The notes: generated from the sequence alone by a model not told the origin. Positions 17,299 to 25,800 are shown, counted from the stretch's first letter. The stretch is DNA of 64,000 bases from DATAES01 sp963802415 (GCA_963802415.1 CAWDIH010000002.1:434001-498000), one strand, 5' to 3'. Translations and numbers: made by a program.

Positions 17299-17871
17299 TC
17301 AGGCGTCGTAGGGGCGGGTCTCGCGCGCGGTTCGCAGCGCCGTGGCCCACCACGCGAGTTGGTCGAGCATCTTCTTGGCGGCGGCGTTGAAGCGGGCGGC
17401 GTCGACGGGCTCACCCGACGTCGAAAACGCGGCGTGGGCGAGGTGCAAGCTCACTGTGTCGCGCACGGTCGTGGCATGCAGCTCCGCGAAGACTTGACGT
17501 AGTTGCTCGACGGCCCGGAGCCCTCCGGCTATTCCCCCGTAGGAGACGAACGCCACCGGCTTGGCCCGCCACTCGTGATAGGCGAGGTCGATCGCCTGCT
17601 TCAGCGACGCGGGATAGCCATGGTTGTACTCGGGGGTCACGACGACGAAGGCGTCCGCTCGGTCAAGTCGTGCGACGTACGCATGCACCCCAGCGCTTCG
17701 TTCCTGCGGGTACACGGTGGGGAGGTCGAGGTCGGCAAGGTCAAGGACATCGAGGCTCATGTCGGCGCGCTGTTGCGCCTCCCCGACGAACCACGACGCA
17801 ACCGTCGGTCCGAACCGGCCCTCGCGGGTGCTGCCGACGATGACCGCGACATTCAGTGCTTCTTCCGGCAT
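17299..17871 (-). CDS. NADPH-dependent FMN reductase
   Basis: A 190-residue flavodoxin-fold reductase: VAVIVGSTREGRFGPTVASW binds the FMN phosphate, VVVTPEYNHGYPASLKQAIDLAYHEWRAKPVAFVSYGG is the signature core. It reduces quinones, azo dyes or flavins with NADPH. First gene of the five-gene operon divergent from soxR. Its ATG lies 7 bases after the inferred -10 element with no Shine-Dalgarno, so the mRNA is probably leaderless. An FMN reductase is also a known SoxR target in Streptomyces. Confidence 0.92.
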   Translation of the reverse strand: MPEEALNVAVIVGSTREGRFGPTVASWFVGEAQQRADMSLDVLDLADLDLPTVYPQERSAGVHAYVARLDRADAFVVVTPEYNHGYPASLKQAIDLAYHEWRAKPVAFVSYGGIAGGLRAVEQLRQVFAELHATTVRDTVSLHLAHAAFSTSGEPVDAARFNAAAKKMLDQLAWWATALRTARETRPYDA

Positions 17872-17878
17872 CTGATCG

Positions 17879-17909
17879 ACCGTAACTTTTGAAGTTCACT
17901 TGAAGTCAA
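17879..17909 (-). promoter_or_regulatory. SoxR-type promoter with 19-base spacer
   Basis: On the minus strand TTGACT (-35, 17904-17909) and TACGGT (-10, 17879-17884) are separated by exactly 19 bases, the overlong spacing characteristic of MerR-family-activated promoters. The spacer holds TTCAAGTGAACTTCAA, which matches the core of the SoxR consensus TCAAGTTAACTTGA at 11 of the central 12 positions. It drives the FMN reductase operon; soxR lies divergently on the other side. Confidence 0.8.
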
Positions 17910-17934
17910 GAGAGTGCGGTGTAGCCTGCGTCAC

Positions 17935-18388
17935 ATGGTGGACGGCGAGCCGCTGACGATCGGTGCGCTCGCAGAGCGGACCGGTGTGGCGACGTCCGCG
18001 CTGCGGTTCTACGAGGCCGAGGGACTCATCCACGCCACCCGATCCGAGGGGGGTCAGCGGCGCTACGCGCGCGACACGATCCGGCGGGTCTCGTTCATCC
18101 GCGTCGCGAAGGAAGTCGGGCTCACCCTCGACGACATCCGTTCGGCCCTCGCCTCGTTGCCCGACGACCGGACGCCGACCAAGAGGGACTGGGCGCGACT
18201 GTCCGCCGGGTGGCGCCCCCGGATCGAGCACCAGATCGCCGTCCTCGAGCGATTGCGCGACCGGTTGACCGGCTGCATCGGCTGCGGCTGCCTCTCGCTG
18301 CAACGCGTGCCGATTGCTCAACCCCGGCGACGAAGCCGCCGCTCGGGGACCTGGGCCACGGTATGTGCTCGACGATGACCCGTCGTAG
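17935..18388 (+). pseudogene. soxR: SoxR, redox-sensing MerR regulator, +1 frameshift near the end
   Basis: MerR helix-turn-helix LTIGALAERTGVATSALRFYEAEGLI, then a long helix and the [2Fe-2S] site. Cys 114, 117 and 119 lie in CIGCGCL. An extra G near 18307 pushes the fourth ligand out of frame; deleting it restores SLQRC, giving C-x2-C-x-C-x5-C exactly as in SoxR, and a short tail ending at 18388. As written, the protein ends at 18378 with three cysteines and a basic tail, and could not hold the cluster. Given the perfect restoration, a sequencing error is likely. Activates the divergent operon. Confidence 0.9.
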
Positions 18389-18411
18389 TGGCCTCCCGCG
18401 GGCGCCACGTC

Positions 18412-18523
18412 GCGCACATTGTCGACTCACCGACCGATTTCAGTGGCTGGGTCGACACAGACGCGTCCACGCCGCAGTCTGTGTCCGCTGAGCGACCGAT
18501 CTGGTGGCTGAGTCGACACAGAA
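18412..18523. repeat. palindromic repeat array, copy 2 (two units)
   Basis: Left-end unit 18412-18462 (51 bases, GCGCACATTGTCG start), 14-base spacer 18463-18476, internal unit 18477-18523 (47 bases). Lies after soxR in a gap where genes converge. The rest of the interval to 18760 shows nothing I can name. Confidence 0.9.
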
Positions 18524-18760
18524 GTCTCTGCTGCGGACGTTGAAGGCCGATCGCTTTCGGCGACGCGCTCGAACCCCGACCCACCGCGCGGCGAGAGCGT
18601 CGGCGCCGGCGGCCGGGCGAGCGGCCATGAGACCGATGACACGCTCCGGTTTTGTGCGTAGCCGTCAAAATTGAGCCGGATCAATCGTCTTGCTCCAGAC
18701 CCGCACACGAAGGTGATCACCATGATTTTCGTGCACGGTCCCGGGCGAAGGAGACGAACC

Positions 18761-18889
18761 ATGCCAAGCGCTCGCAGTCGTCGGACCGCTCCCTTCCGAG
18801 GGTGGCCGGCCTATTACTTGGGCCGGCCGGTGAACCGGTGGCGCGACGCCACTAGTCCGCGCCGGCGGCCCGACGCGCCGACTCCCTGA
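18761..18889 (+). CDS. small basic protein, unknown function
   Basis: A 42-residue Arg-rich peptide with RTAPFRGWPAYYLGRPVNRW in the middle, preceded by GAAGGAG at a good distance from ATG 18761. The GWPAxYLGRP pattern looks conserved and tidy rather than random, but I cannot place it in a named family. An 8-base perfect hairpin (GGCCGGCC, 18804-18811 with 18821-18828) lies within it. Its end overlaps the convergent NmrA gene by 38 bases. It could be spurious. Confidence 0.4.
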   Translation: MPSARSRRTAPFRGWPAYYLGRPVNRWRDATSPRRRPDAPTP

Positions 18890-19748
18890 CACCGACCACG
18901 CGGCCAGTTGCATCGGATGCAAACGCGCCGGTGTGGGCTTCGACCCACTGCAAGAAGCTGCGCGACCCATGGCCAGTGACCTGCGCAACCGTGTCAACAA
19001 CGGCGGCGTCGTCGAACTCCCCATCTGAGAAGAACCGAAAGAGGGCGTCCACGAACTCTGCAGGGGTGTCGACCGCCATGCGGGCTCGCGCCACGTCGTC
19101 ATCGAGCGCGACGAAGCGGAGCGGCCGGCGAAGGACCTGCCCGAGGATGTCGACTTGTTCGCCAGGCGTCAGGGACTGCGGACCGCTCAGCGAGAGGGCG
19201 GTCTGTTCGTGGTTGGGTTCGGTCAAGACCGTGGCCGCGACCGCGGCGATGTCAGCCGGATCAATGGACGCGATGCGAACGTTCGGCCACGGCGCTTCGA
19301 CGACGTCGCCGCGCACGAGTTGGGGGAGCCACCGCAGCGCGTTGGAGTGAAAGCCGCTCGGTCGGAGCACCGTCCAGGGGATCCCCGATCCCTCGACCGC
19401 GCGCTCGGATTCGAGCCACATGCCGGTAATGGCATTGTCGGCCTGTCCACCGACGACGCAGCGCGACGTGAGGAGGACGATGTGTTCGACGCCTGCTCGC
19501 TGCAGGCGCTCGAGAACGTCCGGCATGGTGCTGAAGCCGCCCAGGAGGAAGACCTTGCGGATCCCGTGGAGCAGCGCGTCGAGGCTGTCGGGAGCGCCGA
19601 GGTCGCCGCGCGCGACATCGACCTCGGCTGGGAACTGCTCGGCGTCCTCGGGCTTGCGGAAGAGCGCACGAACTGGCGCGCCGCGGTTGACGAGCGCAGT
19701 GGTCAGCTCACGGCCGACGTTGCCGGTGGCTCCCGTGACCAGGATCAT
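18852..19748 (-). CDS. NmrA-like NAD(P)-binding protein
   Basis: A 298-residue atypical short-chain dehydrogenase. The Rossmann motif MILVTGATGNVGRELTTAL opens the protein; KVFLLGGFS and WTVLRPSGFHSNALRW are typical of NmrA/QOR2-like proteins, which act as redox sensors or quinone reductases. The active-site Tyr-x3-Lys of classical SDRs is not seen. GGAGGG precedes ATG 19748, which overlaps the upstream oxidoreductase stop by ATGA. The pair is under the TetR operators at 20717-20797. Confidence 0.9.
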   Translation of the reverse strand: MILVTGATGNVGRELTTALVNRGAPVRALFRKPEDAEQFPAEVDVARGDLGAPDSLDALLHGIRKVFLLGGFSTMPDVLERLQRAGVEHIVLLTSRCVVGGQADNAITGMWLESERAVEGSGIPWTVLRPSGFHSNALRWLPQLVRGDVVEAPWPNVRIASIDPADIAAVAATVLTEPNHEQTALSLSGPQSLTPGEQVDILGQVLRRPLRFVALDDDVARARMAVDTPAEFVDALFRFFSDGEFDDAAVVDTVAQVTGHGSRSFLQWVEAHTGAFASDATGRVVGVRESARRAAGAD

Positions 19749-20693
19749 GATGCGCCCTCCAATCCGTGGCTGGTGCTCACGCTGCCAATGACTTCGAGGA
19801 CGGCCTTGCCGCTCACCGTGCGTGACAGCAGGGCGGTGGCGGCTTCGCCGGCCCGGTGCCAGGGGCCGCGCCAGCCGATTTGAGGGTCGAGTTGGCCGGC
19901 GCCCACGAGCGTCAGCACGTCCGCGAGGTCCGCTCCGAATGCGGAGCCCACGTTGAACGCCTCGATCCGCGCTCCGCCGCGTCGTCGTGCCTGCTCGAAG
20001 TCGATCGTCGTCGGTTGCCGAGACGCCACTCCGATGCTCAGCGCAACCCCGCCGGCGTCGAGCAGCGCGACGGACTGCGCGAGCGTGGGACCGCCCACCA
20101 TGTCGAGCGCGGCCGCGACCGGTTCGGAGACTGCATCGAGTCCGACCACCACTTCGGCGGCACCCAGCGCTTCGAGTTCCTCTACGCGTCGAGCTTCCGG
20201 CTGAAGCGACGACATGGGCGCCAGCGCGCGCTGCCAGCTGGACGGCATATCGACCGACGCCGCCCGACGCGCCAGTGATGAGCACCCTCCGGTCGCGCAC
20301 CGAACCGAGTTGGCGCAACGCCCGCAATGCCGTCACTCCGGCAGCCGTCACTGCCGCGGCCGAAGCCAGATCCACCGCTTCCGGAACGGGAGCGAGTTCG
20401 GTGACATCGACTGCACGCAGCACTGCCCATGCTCCCGACCCGCCAAACGACGCGACACGTGCGCCGAGCGGTGGACCGGATCCGTCACGCGCTTCCGCGA
20501 CGACGCGTCCGGCGGCGTCGAATCCCGGTACGTCGCCGGGCGCAAGTCTCTCGTGCATGTAGGCGACGTCTGCGAAGTTCACCGACGCCGCCTCCACCTC
20601 GAGCAGGGCTTCCGATGGGCCGGGGTCGGGATCGGCCACCTCGCGCAGCGCGAGGGTCGTCGGCTCAGCGGGGTCGTAGACGAGCGCACGCAT
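19745..20693 (-). pseudogene. MDR-family quinone oxidoreductase with a +1 frameshift
   Basis: The N-terminal part from ATG 20693 (MRALVYDPAEPTTLALREV) carries the GroES-like fold and the cofactor loop VLITGASGGVGRYAVQLAARAG. The remainder (VEELEALGAAEVVVGLD to VISTV-like tail GSVSTSHGLEGAS) lies in another frame. One extra base near 20187 separates them. AAGGAG sits six bases before ATG 20693, favouring it over ATG 20699. Translationally coupled to NmrA by ATGA. Divergent from a TetR regulator with three operator sites between. Confidence 0.87.
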
Positions 20694-20716
20694 CACCATC
20701 TCCTTACGAGATTGGC

Positions 20717-20730
20717 GGACTGATCGGTCC
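20717..20730. promoter_or_regulatory. TetR operator site 1
   Basis: GGACTGATCGGTCC, a 14-base near-palindrome with one mismatched pair. It is identical to site 3 and differs from site 2 in the centre. Between the oxidoreductase/NmrA pair and the TetR gene. Confidence 0.7.
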
Positions 20731-20731
20731 G

Positions 20732-20745
20732 GGACTGGTCAGTCC
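20732..20745. promoter_or_regulatory. TetR operator site 2
   Basis: GGACTGGTCAGTCC has perfect GGACTG/CAGTCC arms around a GT centre. Site 1 is 15 bases away centre to centre. Confidence 0.7.
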
Positions 20746-20783
20746 GTTATAACTTGCGGCACACGAACGGTCAACCGCTTATG

Positions 20784-20797
20784 GGACTGATCGGTCC
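20784..20797. promoter_or_regulatory. TetR operator site 3
   Basis: GGACTGATCGGTCC again, 52 bases (about five helical turns) from site 2 and 24 bases before the TetR start, well placed for autoregulation. Confidence 0.7.
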
Positions 20798-20821
20798 GTT
20801 ACAATGCACAGAGGAGGTCCG

Positions 20822-21421
20822 ATGGCGCGTCAACGAGCACCGGGTGCACGCGATCGCATCCTCGACAGCGCTGGACGCCTGTTCAGCGAACATGGTGTGC
20901 GCGCCGTCGGCATGCAACAGATCATCGACGAGTGCGGATGCGGGAAGAACCTTCTGTACCGCGAGTTCGCCAGCAAGGACGATCTCGTTGTCGCCTACCT
21001 CGAGCGTTGTCAGCAGGAGTGGACGGCCATCATGGATGAGGCAAGTCGCCCCTTCGCCGGTGACCCGGCGGCGCAGCTCGTCGCACTGGTCCGCGCCGTG
21101 GTCCAGCAAGTGGAGGCTCCGGACTTTCGCGCCTGTCCCTTCCGCACAACCCACGCGGCGTTCCCTGGGGACCACCCGGCTCATCGAGTGACCGTCCGAC
21201 ACGTCAAGAACCTGCGGACTCGGCTACGAGGCTTGGCGAAGCAGGCGAGCGCGCGAGATCCCAACCTCCTCGCCGACCGGCTCATGTTGATCATCGACGG
21301 GCTGTACATCAACGGGGCGATGCTCGGACGTACCGGCTCGGCCGCCGCTGCCGCCGACCTCGCCGAAGAGTTGGTACAGGAAGCGACCGTCAGGCCGCGG
21401 CGCTCGCGGTCGCGAGGCTGA
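20822..21421 (+). CDS. TetR/AcrR-family regulator
   Basis: A 199-residue repressor: DRILDSAGRLFSEHGVRAVGMQQIIDECGCGKNLLYREFASKDDLVVAYL is a complete TetR helix-turn-helix domain in residues 10-60, followed by an alpha-helical ligand domain. GAGGAGG precedes ATG 20822. Three copies of a GGAC-GTCC palindrome in the divergent promoter region are its probable operators, making the oxidoreductase and NmrA genes its targets. Ligand unknown; Cys residues in CGCG and ACPF could matter for electrophile sensing (inference). Confidence 0.93.
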   Translation: MARQRAPGARDRILDSAGRLFSEHGVRAVGMQQIIDECGCGKNLLYREFASKDDLVVAYLERCQQEWTAIMDEASRPFAGDPAAQLVALVRAVVQQVEAPDFRACPFRTTHAAFPGDHPAHRVTVRHVKNLRTRLRGLAKQASARDPNLLADRLMLIIDGLYINGAMLGRTGSAAAAADLAEELVQEATVRPRRSRSRG

Positions 21422-21442
21422 GAGATGTCTGCTGGGCGTCCC

Positions 21443-22354
21443 TCAAGATGGCACGCGTCGTACACCCACCGCCTCGTGCAAGTGTCGAGCTACCACATCG
21501 GGTTGGTCCCACTGCGGCCAGTGTGTCGCGTCCTCGACGAAGTTCACGGTGGGCTCGCGGAAATGGGCCGCGAGCTCGCGGGCGAGGTCGGAGCTGAGGT
21601 ACTCGTCGCCGGCGCCGAACAACAGCGTGACGGGCATGTCGAGGTCGCGCAAACGTCCCGCGTCGATGACCGCATCTTGTCGGTCGAGCGCGCTGAAGAG
21701 TCCGGCGGTCCACGCCCGGATCGCAGGCAACGCGTGAGGATTCTCGGCGTCACCGAAGAACTGGGGGAGCACGGCGACCGCGCCGATGCCGGCGGGATCG
21801 AAGGCGTCGATCCCGAAGCGCCGAGCGGTGTGTTGGAGGAGCCACAAGCGTTGGTCGGCGTCGTCGAGCATTGCGTCGGCGAGCGGCGTGAGGTTCGGAT
21901 CGGCGAGCAGCCGGATCATCTCGGGGAACTGCCCCGAGGCTGCGCGCCCGAAGTAGGTGTTGAGGAGGATGAGGTGAATGACGCGACTGGGATCGCTCAG
22001 GGCATGATCGATGGCGACGGGACCGGAGGCATCGTGTCCGACGAGCGCGGCGTGTTCGATCGCAAGGGTGTCGAGGACGGCGGTCAACTCGTGTTCGTGG
22101 TGGTCAGCGTCGAGAGTGCCGGGATCGGGCCGATCCGAGCGGCCGTAACCCACGAAGTCGAAGGACAGGACGCGCTGCGGAGCGAGCAAGCCGGCGAGCC
22201 GGTTGTAGATCCGAGAGTCATCCGGGAAGCCGTGCATGAGCACGAACGCCGGTTCTCGGCCGGGACGGTCGTTCACATGGAGCCGCCCGTACGGCAGTTC
22301 CACCGAATGGTCGGTGCCGACGGGTTGTGGACTCGACGTGTTGGGTGTGTTCAT
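21443..22354 (-). CDS. alpha/beta hydrolase (haloalkane dehalogenase / epoxide hydrolase-like)
   Basis: A 303-residue alpha/beta hydrolase. The oxyanion motif is VLMHGFPDDSRIYNRL; the nucleophile elbow is VGHDASG, with Asp rather than Ser, as in dehalogenases and epoxide hydrolases; the acid may be Asp in FGAGDEYL; and the base is His in DATHWPQWDQP. Such enzymes cleave C-halogen or epoxide bonds through an aspartyl ester. Divergent from an HxlR regulator at 22503, which is its probable controller. Confidence 0.88.
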   Translation of the reverse strand: MNTPNTSSPQPVGTDHSVELPYGRLHVNDRPGREPAFVLMHGFPDDSRIYNRLAGLLAPQRVLSFDFVGYGRSDRPDPGTLDADHHEHELTAVLDTLAIEHAALVGHDASGPVAIDHALSDPSRVIHLILLNTYFGRAASGQFPEMIRLLADPNLTPLADAMLDDADQRLWLLQHTARRFGIDAFDPAGIGAVAVLPQFFGDAENPHALPAIRAWTAGLFSALDRQDAVIDAGRLRDLDMPVTLLFGAGDEYLSSDLARELAAHFREPTVNFVEDATHWPQWDQPDVVARHLHEAVGVRRVPS

Positions 22355-22502
22355 CGGCGACTCCTCGAGTCGGGGCAGACAGCGTCAACCGGTGGTTTTG
22401 CGGACGAACACGCGGGACGTCATCAGCAGACCGTACGACTAGACCTTCCTTTTTACAAGTAGACACTGATGTGAAAGAAGCAACAGTGGTAGGTTGCGAG
22501 CT

Positions 22503-23132
22503 GTGAAGTCGTACCGTCAGTTCTGCTCGGTCGCGCGGACGCTTGATGTCATTGGCGACCGTTGGGCGCTCCTCGTCGTCAGGGAGCTGCAGCTCGGTCC
22601 TCGCAGGTACAGCGACCTGCTCCACGGACTCCCCGGAGTCGGGACCAACGTGCTGGCCACCCGGCTCCGGGAACTCGAGGAGGCGGGCATCGTTGCTCGC
22701 CGCCAACTGCCGGCGCCCACTCCCGCAACGGTCTACGAACTGACGGAGGACGGCGAGGATCTTCGCGGCGTCGTCGATTCACTCGCCCAATGGGGCGCAC
22801 GGCGAATGACCCATCCGGCGAAAGACGACACCGTGGAGCCACGCTGGCTCGTCGGATCGCTGGCCGCGACGGTTGATGCGTCGCGATTCGATGACGGCGC
22901 GACCTTCGCGCTCCGTGTCGACCACGAACCGTTCACGCTGGGCGTCGACGCCGGGAGACTCACCGCCGGCCACGGCGAACCCACGCACGCGGTCGCGACC
23001 CTGGTCGGCACGTTGCGCGACTTCTTCGCAGCTGTCAAAGGCGATAGAGCCGCGGCGCGACGGATCAAGGTCGATGGTGACCGCAGCGCGGGGCGGATGC
23101 TCGTCGCCGAGATCACGGGCACGAACGTCTGA
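22503..23132 (+). CDS. HxlR-family regulator with C-terminal SCP2-like domain
   Basis: About 209 residues. The N-terminal winged helix follows the HxlR pattern (CSVARTLDVIGDRWALLVVRELQLGPRRYSDLLHGLPGVGTNVLATRLRELEEAGIV). Residues 110-205 (FALRVDHEPFTLGVDAGRLTAGHGEPTHAVATLVGT) look like an SCP2-type lipid-binding fold that could sense a hydrophobic ligand. GTG 22503 (VKSYRQFC) and GTG/ATG-like codons nearby leave the start uncertain by three residues. Divergent from the hydrolase; the 148-base gap should hold the operator, but I see no strong dyad there. Confidence 0.88.
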   Translation: MKSYRQFCSVARTLDVIGDRWALLVVRELQLGPRRYSDLLHGLPGVGTNVLATRLRELEEAGIVARRQLPAPTPATVYELTEDGEDLRGVVDSLAQWGARRMTHPAKDDTVEPRWLVGSLAATVDASRFDDGATFALRVDHEPFTLGVDAGRLTAGHGEPTHAVATLVGTLRDFFAAVKGDRAAARRIKVDGDRSAGRMLVAEITGTNV

Positions 23133-23169
23133 GCCAGGTCGCCGACCGACCTCCGATACCGTCTGTGCG

Positions 23170-24006
23170 ATGGAGGTCGCCGGTGCTCGTTCGGTTGTCA
23201 TCGGCTCCGGCAGCGGCGTTGGTCGGGGCATTGCGTTGGGAGTGGCGGAAAGCGGCGCACGTGTTGTCGTTGCCGACATCGATCCCGTCAGCGCAGACGC
23301 CATCAGCGACGAGATCAAAGCCGCGGGTGGAGAAGCAGTCAGCGCCGTAGTCGACGGGACGGAGCGAGCATCGCTGCGGGCGCTCGCCGAACACGCAACC
23401 GCGGCCTTCGGCGGCGTCGACATCCTCGCCAGCAACGTCGGCGTGTTGACGTCCGCACCGCTCGATCAGTCCGACGAGCGCGAGTGGGCGTGGGCAATCG
23501 AGCTCAACCTGCTTTCACACGTGCGCGCCGTCGACGTGTTCCTTCCCTTCCTTCGATCGGGAGGACCACCGGCACACATCGTCCTCACCGCCTCGATGGC
23601 GGCGATCTACACCCCGGCGCGCATCAGCGGCGTCCACCTCGGTGTCTACAGCGCGACCAAGCACGCCGTTCTCGGCTACGGCGAGACGCTGCGGGGCGAG
23701 CTGGCGGACGAGGGGATCGGTGTCTCGGTGCTGTGCCCGGGAATGGTGCGCTCCAACCTCGGGGTGACTTCGGCCCGTCACCGGCCCGAGCGACACGGCG
23801 GACCGTTCGAGCCACGTGTACCGCCGTCGGCCCGCGGCCCGTCAGAACCTCGGCCAGGCATGCTCGAGCCGGAAGCGGTGAGTCCTTTCGTGATCCGCGG
23901 CATCCGCGCCAACCGGTTGCACATCCTCACGCACCCGAGTCAGGTGCCGCTCATCGAAGAACGTCACGCCGCGCTGGTCGACGACTTCCGCTTCTTCGGT
24001 GGGTGA
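23170..24006 (+). CDS. short-chain dehydrogenase/reductase
   Basis: A 278-residue SDR. The cofactor site is VVIGSGSGVGRGIALGVAE near the start, a variant of TGxxxGxG with Gly-Ser in place of Thr-Gly; VADID suggests NAD preference; SNVG replaces NNAG; the catalytic Ser lies in ASMAAIY and Tyr-Lys in YSATKH. Typical alcohol or hydroxysteroid-type oxidoreductase. ATG 23170 lies 37 bases after the HxlR gene, so co-transcription is likely. Confidence 0.9.
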   Translation: MEVAGARSVVIGSGSGVGRGIALGVAESGARVVVADIDPVSADAISDEIKAAGGEAVSAVVDGTERASLRALAEHATAAFGGVDILASNVGVLTSAPLDQSDEREWAWAIELNLLSHVRAVDVFLPFLRSGGPPAHIVLTASMAAIYTPARISGVHLGVYSATKHAVLGYGETLRGELADEGIGVSVLCPGMVRSNLGVTSARHRPERHGGPFEPRVPPSARGPSEPRPGMLEPEAVSPFVIRGIRANRLHILTHPSQVPLIEERHAALVDDFRFFGG

Positions 24007-24033
24007 CGTGACTCTGGCGACGACGTCGTCAAG

Positions 24034-24741
24034 TCAGGCGTTTGCGATGGGAACGTCGAACACCTCACACCAGATCAGCACGGTCCAGTCGCCGCTTCCG
24101 AGGTCGACATCACTCGGGACTTCGTAGTACTGGGTGCCCTTGTTGCCGCGAAGGTCATCGAGGCGGGTCCCGCCGTCCTTGTCGCGGCGGTCGGGACCCG
24201 GTACGACGTACACGACGTAGTGCGGGCCCGGTTGGATGTCGATGTTCTCGAGGCCGACTACGTAACGACCATCGACCGTGCGGTACGTCGTCACCGTGCC
24301 GGACGCACGATGGTCGATTCCGGTGAACGTCGACGTCCTGACTGCGACTTGCTGCGGCGCGGCTGCGGGCGGCGCAGCTGCGGGCGGCGCCTCGGGCGAG
24401 GCCGTTGATGTCGGCGCCGCCGCAGCCGCCGTCTGCATCGGAAACATCTCCACCACCGTGCGGCTGTCGTATGCCGGGAAGACCACGACTCGTAACATGC
24501 CGAGCGCAGCGACGGTGAACACCACGATGCCCGCGGCGCGCCAGGGGACGAGACGGGCCAGGAGCCACCGCGTGACCAACCACGCTGCCGCCAGCAGGAT
24601 GATCAGCACGATCGCCTTCTGGCTCTTGAGCCCGCTGAGAGCGGCTCGCGGTTCGGTGACGGCGAAGAGTGTCAGGCCGATCGCGAGCAGGGCCTCCGGC
24701 GCGAACTCGTACCAGCGCCAGCGCCTGCGTGTCCGTCGCAT
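24034..24741 (-). CDS. membrane-anchored DM13-domain protein
   Basis: A 235-residue protein with three transmembrane helices in the first 100 residues (ALLAIGLTLFAV, IVLIILLAAAWLV, AGIVVFTVAALGML), an Ala/Pro-rich linker (about 120-145), then a DM13-like beta domain: STFTGIDHRASGTVTTYRTVDGRYVVGLENIDIQPGPHYVVYVV. DM13 domains are extracytoplasmic and suspected to bind haem or take part in redox chemistry. The domain therefore probably faces outward. One Cys near the end (LIWCEVF). Single-gene unit, convergent with the SDR. Confidence 0.85.
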   Translation of the reverse strand: MRRTRRRWRWYEFAPEALLAIGLTLFAVTEPRAALSGLKSQKAIVLIILLAAAWLVTRWLLARLVPWRAAGIVVFTVAALGMLRVVVFPAYDSRTVVEMFPMQTAAAAAPTSTASPEAPPAAAPPAAAPQQVAVRTSTFTGIDHRASGTVTTYRTVDGRYVVGLENIDIQPGPHYVVYVVPGPDRRDKDGGTRLDDLRGNKGTQYYEVPSDVDLGSGDWTVLIWCEVFDVPIANA

Positions 24742-24844
24742 GTCCTACTGTCCCTCCGGGGCACCGGGCGTTACGGCGTAGCGGCCGGGAGGTGCTGGGA
24801 CAGCCAAGCGGTGACGCGTGCTGCTGACCGACGTCGAGGGTTCC

Positions 24845-25609
24845 TCACCAGGAGACGAGTTCGGGGTCGACAGAGCGAAGGTGATGGACTTCGTTCAGGC
24901 TCCGCACGACGCGGCGCTCGCCGTGGGCGACGACGCGGTGGACCGACGCGTGGTTCGGCCGGAACCACATGTCCTCGCTGGTGATCCCGAGGACCGAGCC
25001 CACGTAAGTGTTGATGACGCCGCCGTGGCAGGCGACCACGATCGTCGAGCCCGGGTGCGTTGCGATGATCCCTTCGACTGCCATCACCACGCGATGGCGG
25101 AGCTCCTCGCCGGTCTCACCATAGGGATAGACATCCCACCGTCGTTCTCGCGTGAAGCGCTCACGAACTCCGCGTAGCAGGAGTGGGTCGAGGGCATCCA
25201 GAAGTGTCGTCCCTTCAGGCAGGTCTCGGAACAGCTCGATCTCGCGCAGCTCGGCGATGGCCTGCACGTCGAGGCCGTGGTGGGCGGCCACCGCCCGGCC
25301 CGTCTCGAGCGCTCGCTTGAGCGGGCTGGCGTAAACCTCGTCGATCGGCTCGGCCGCCAGTCCGACGCCCATGGCCTCGGCCTGACGCTTGCCGCGTGCT
25401 GACAGAGGCGGGTCGATCCAGTCTTCGCGCGTTGCTGACTGCGGCTGGTCCGGCACGACCTGCTCACCGTGACGCACGAGGACGATCGTCGTCAGCCCCT
25501 CTATGTGGGTCAGGAACGCGCTGTCGAGCGCCGTCGTCGGCGGCGGCGGGCTGGGCGGCTCGGCTGGCTCGGTTGGCGTCGACGGGGTGGTGGGAAGCCG
25601 GTCGCTCAC
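24845..25609 (-). CDS. histidine phosphatase-family protein (MSMEG_4193/CobC-like)
   Basis: A 254-residue phosphoglycerate-mutase-fold protein. The catalytic RHGE lies in TTIVLVRHGEQVV near residue 43; YASPLKRALETGRAVA and VVACHGGVIN supply the other Arg and His. The first 35 residues are a Pro/Thr/Ser-rich tail of low complexity. Substrate unknown: small phosphoesters or phosphoproteins. It stands divergent from an MFS exporter. Confidence 0.9.
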   Translation of the reverse strand: MSDRLPTTPSTPTEPAEPPSPPPPTTALDSAFLTHIEGLTTIVLVRHGEQVVPDQPQSATREDWIDPPLSARGKRQAEAMGVGLAAEPIDEVYASPLKRALETGRAVAAHHGLDVQAIAELREIELFRDLPEGTTLLDALDPLLLRGVRERFTRERRWDVYPYGETGEELRHRVVMAVEGIIATHPGSTIVVACHGGVINTYVGSVLGITSEDMWFRPNHASVHRVVAHGERRVVRSLNEVHHLRSVDPELVSW

Positions 25610-25720
25610 ATCAGCGACGCTTGCACAGTTCGGAAGCCCGCGAAATCAGAGCCTCGGCGACGTCGCCGCCGATGCGCAGGCTCGGAGCGACTGCCGGCTG
25701 AACCGGTGATCACGACTACG

Positions 25721-25744
25721 ACAGTCATGCCGGACAGTGACTGT
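25721..25744. promoter_or_regulatory. inverted repeat upstream of MFS gene
   Basis: ACAGTCA (25721-25727) and TGACTGT (25738-25744) are perfect 7-base arms with 10 bases between, in the 191-base gap between the divergent phosphatase and MFS genes. Probably an operator for an unlinked regulator; none is encoded next to it. Confidence 0.45.
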
Positions 25745-25800
25745 TGTCGCTCCCAAAGCCGGTCGCGACGGTTTTCCGCGACGTTCGCGGTCAAACAGCC

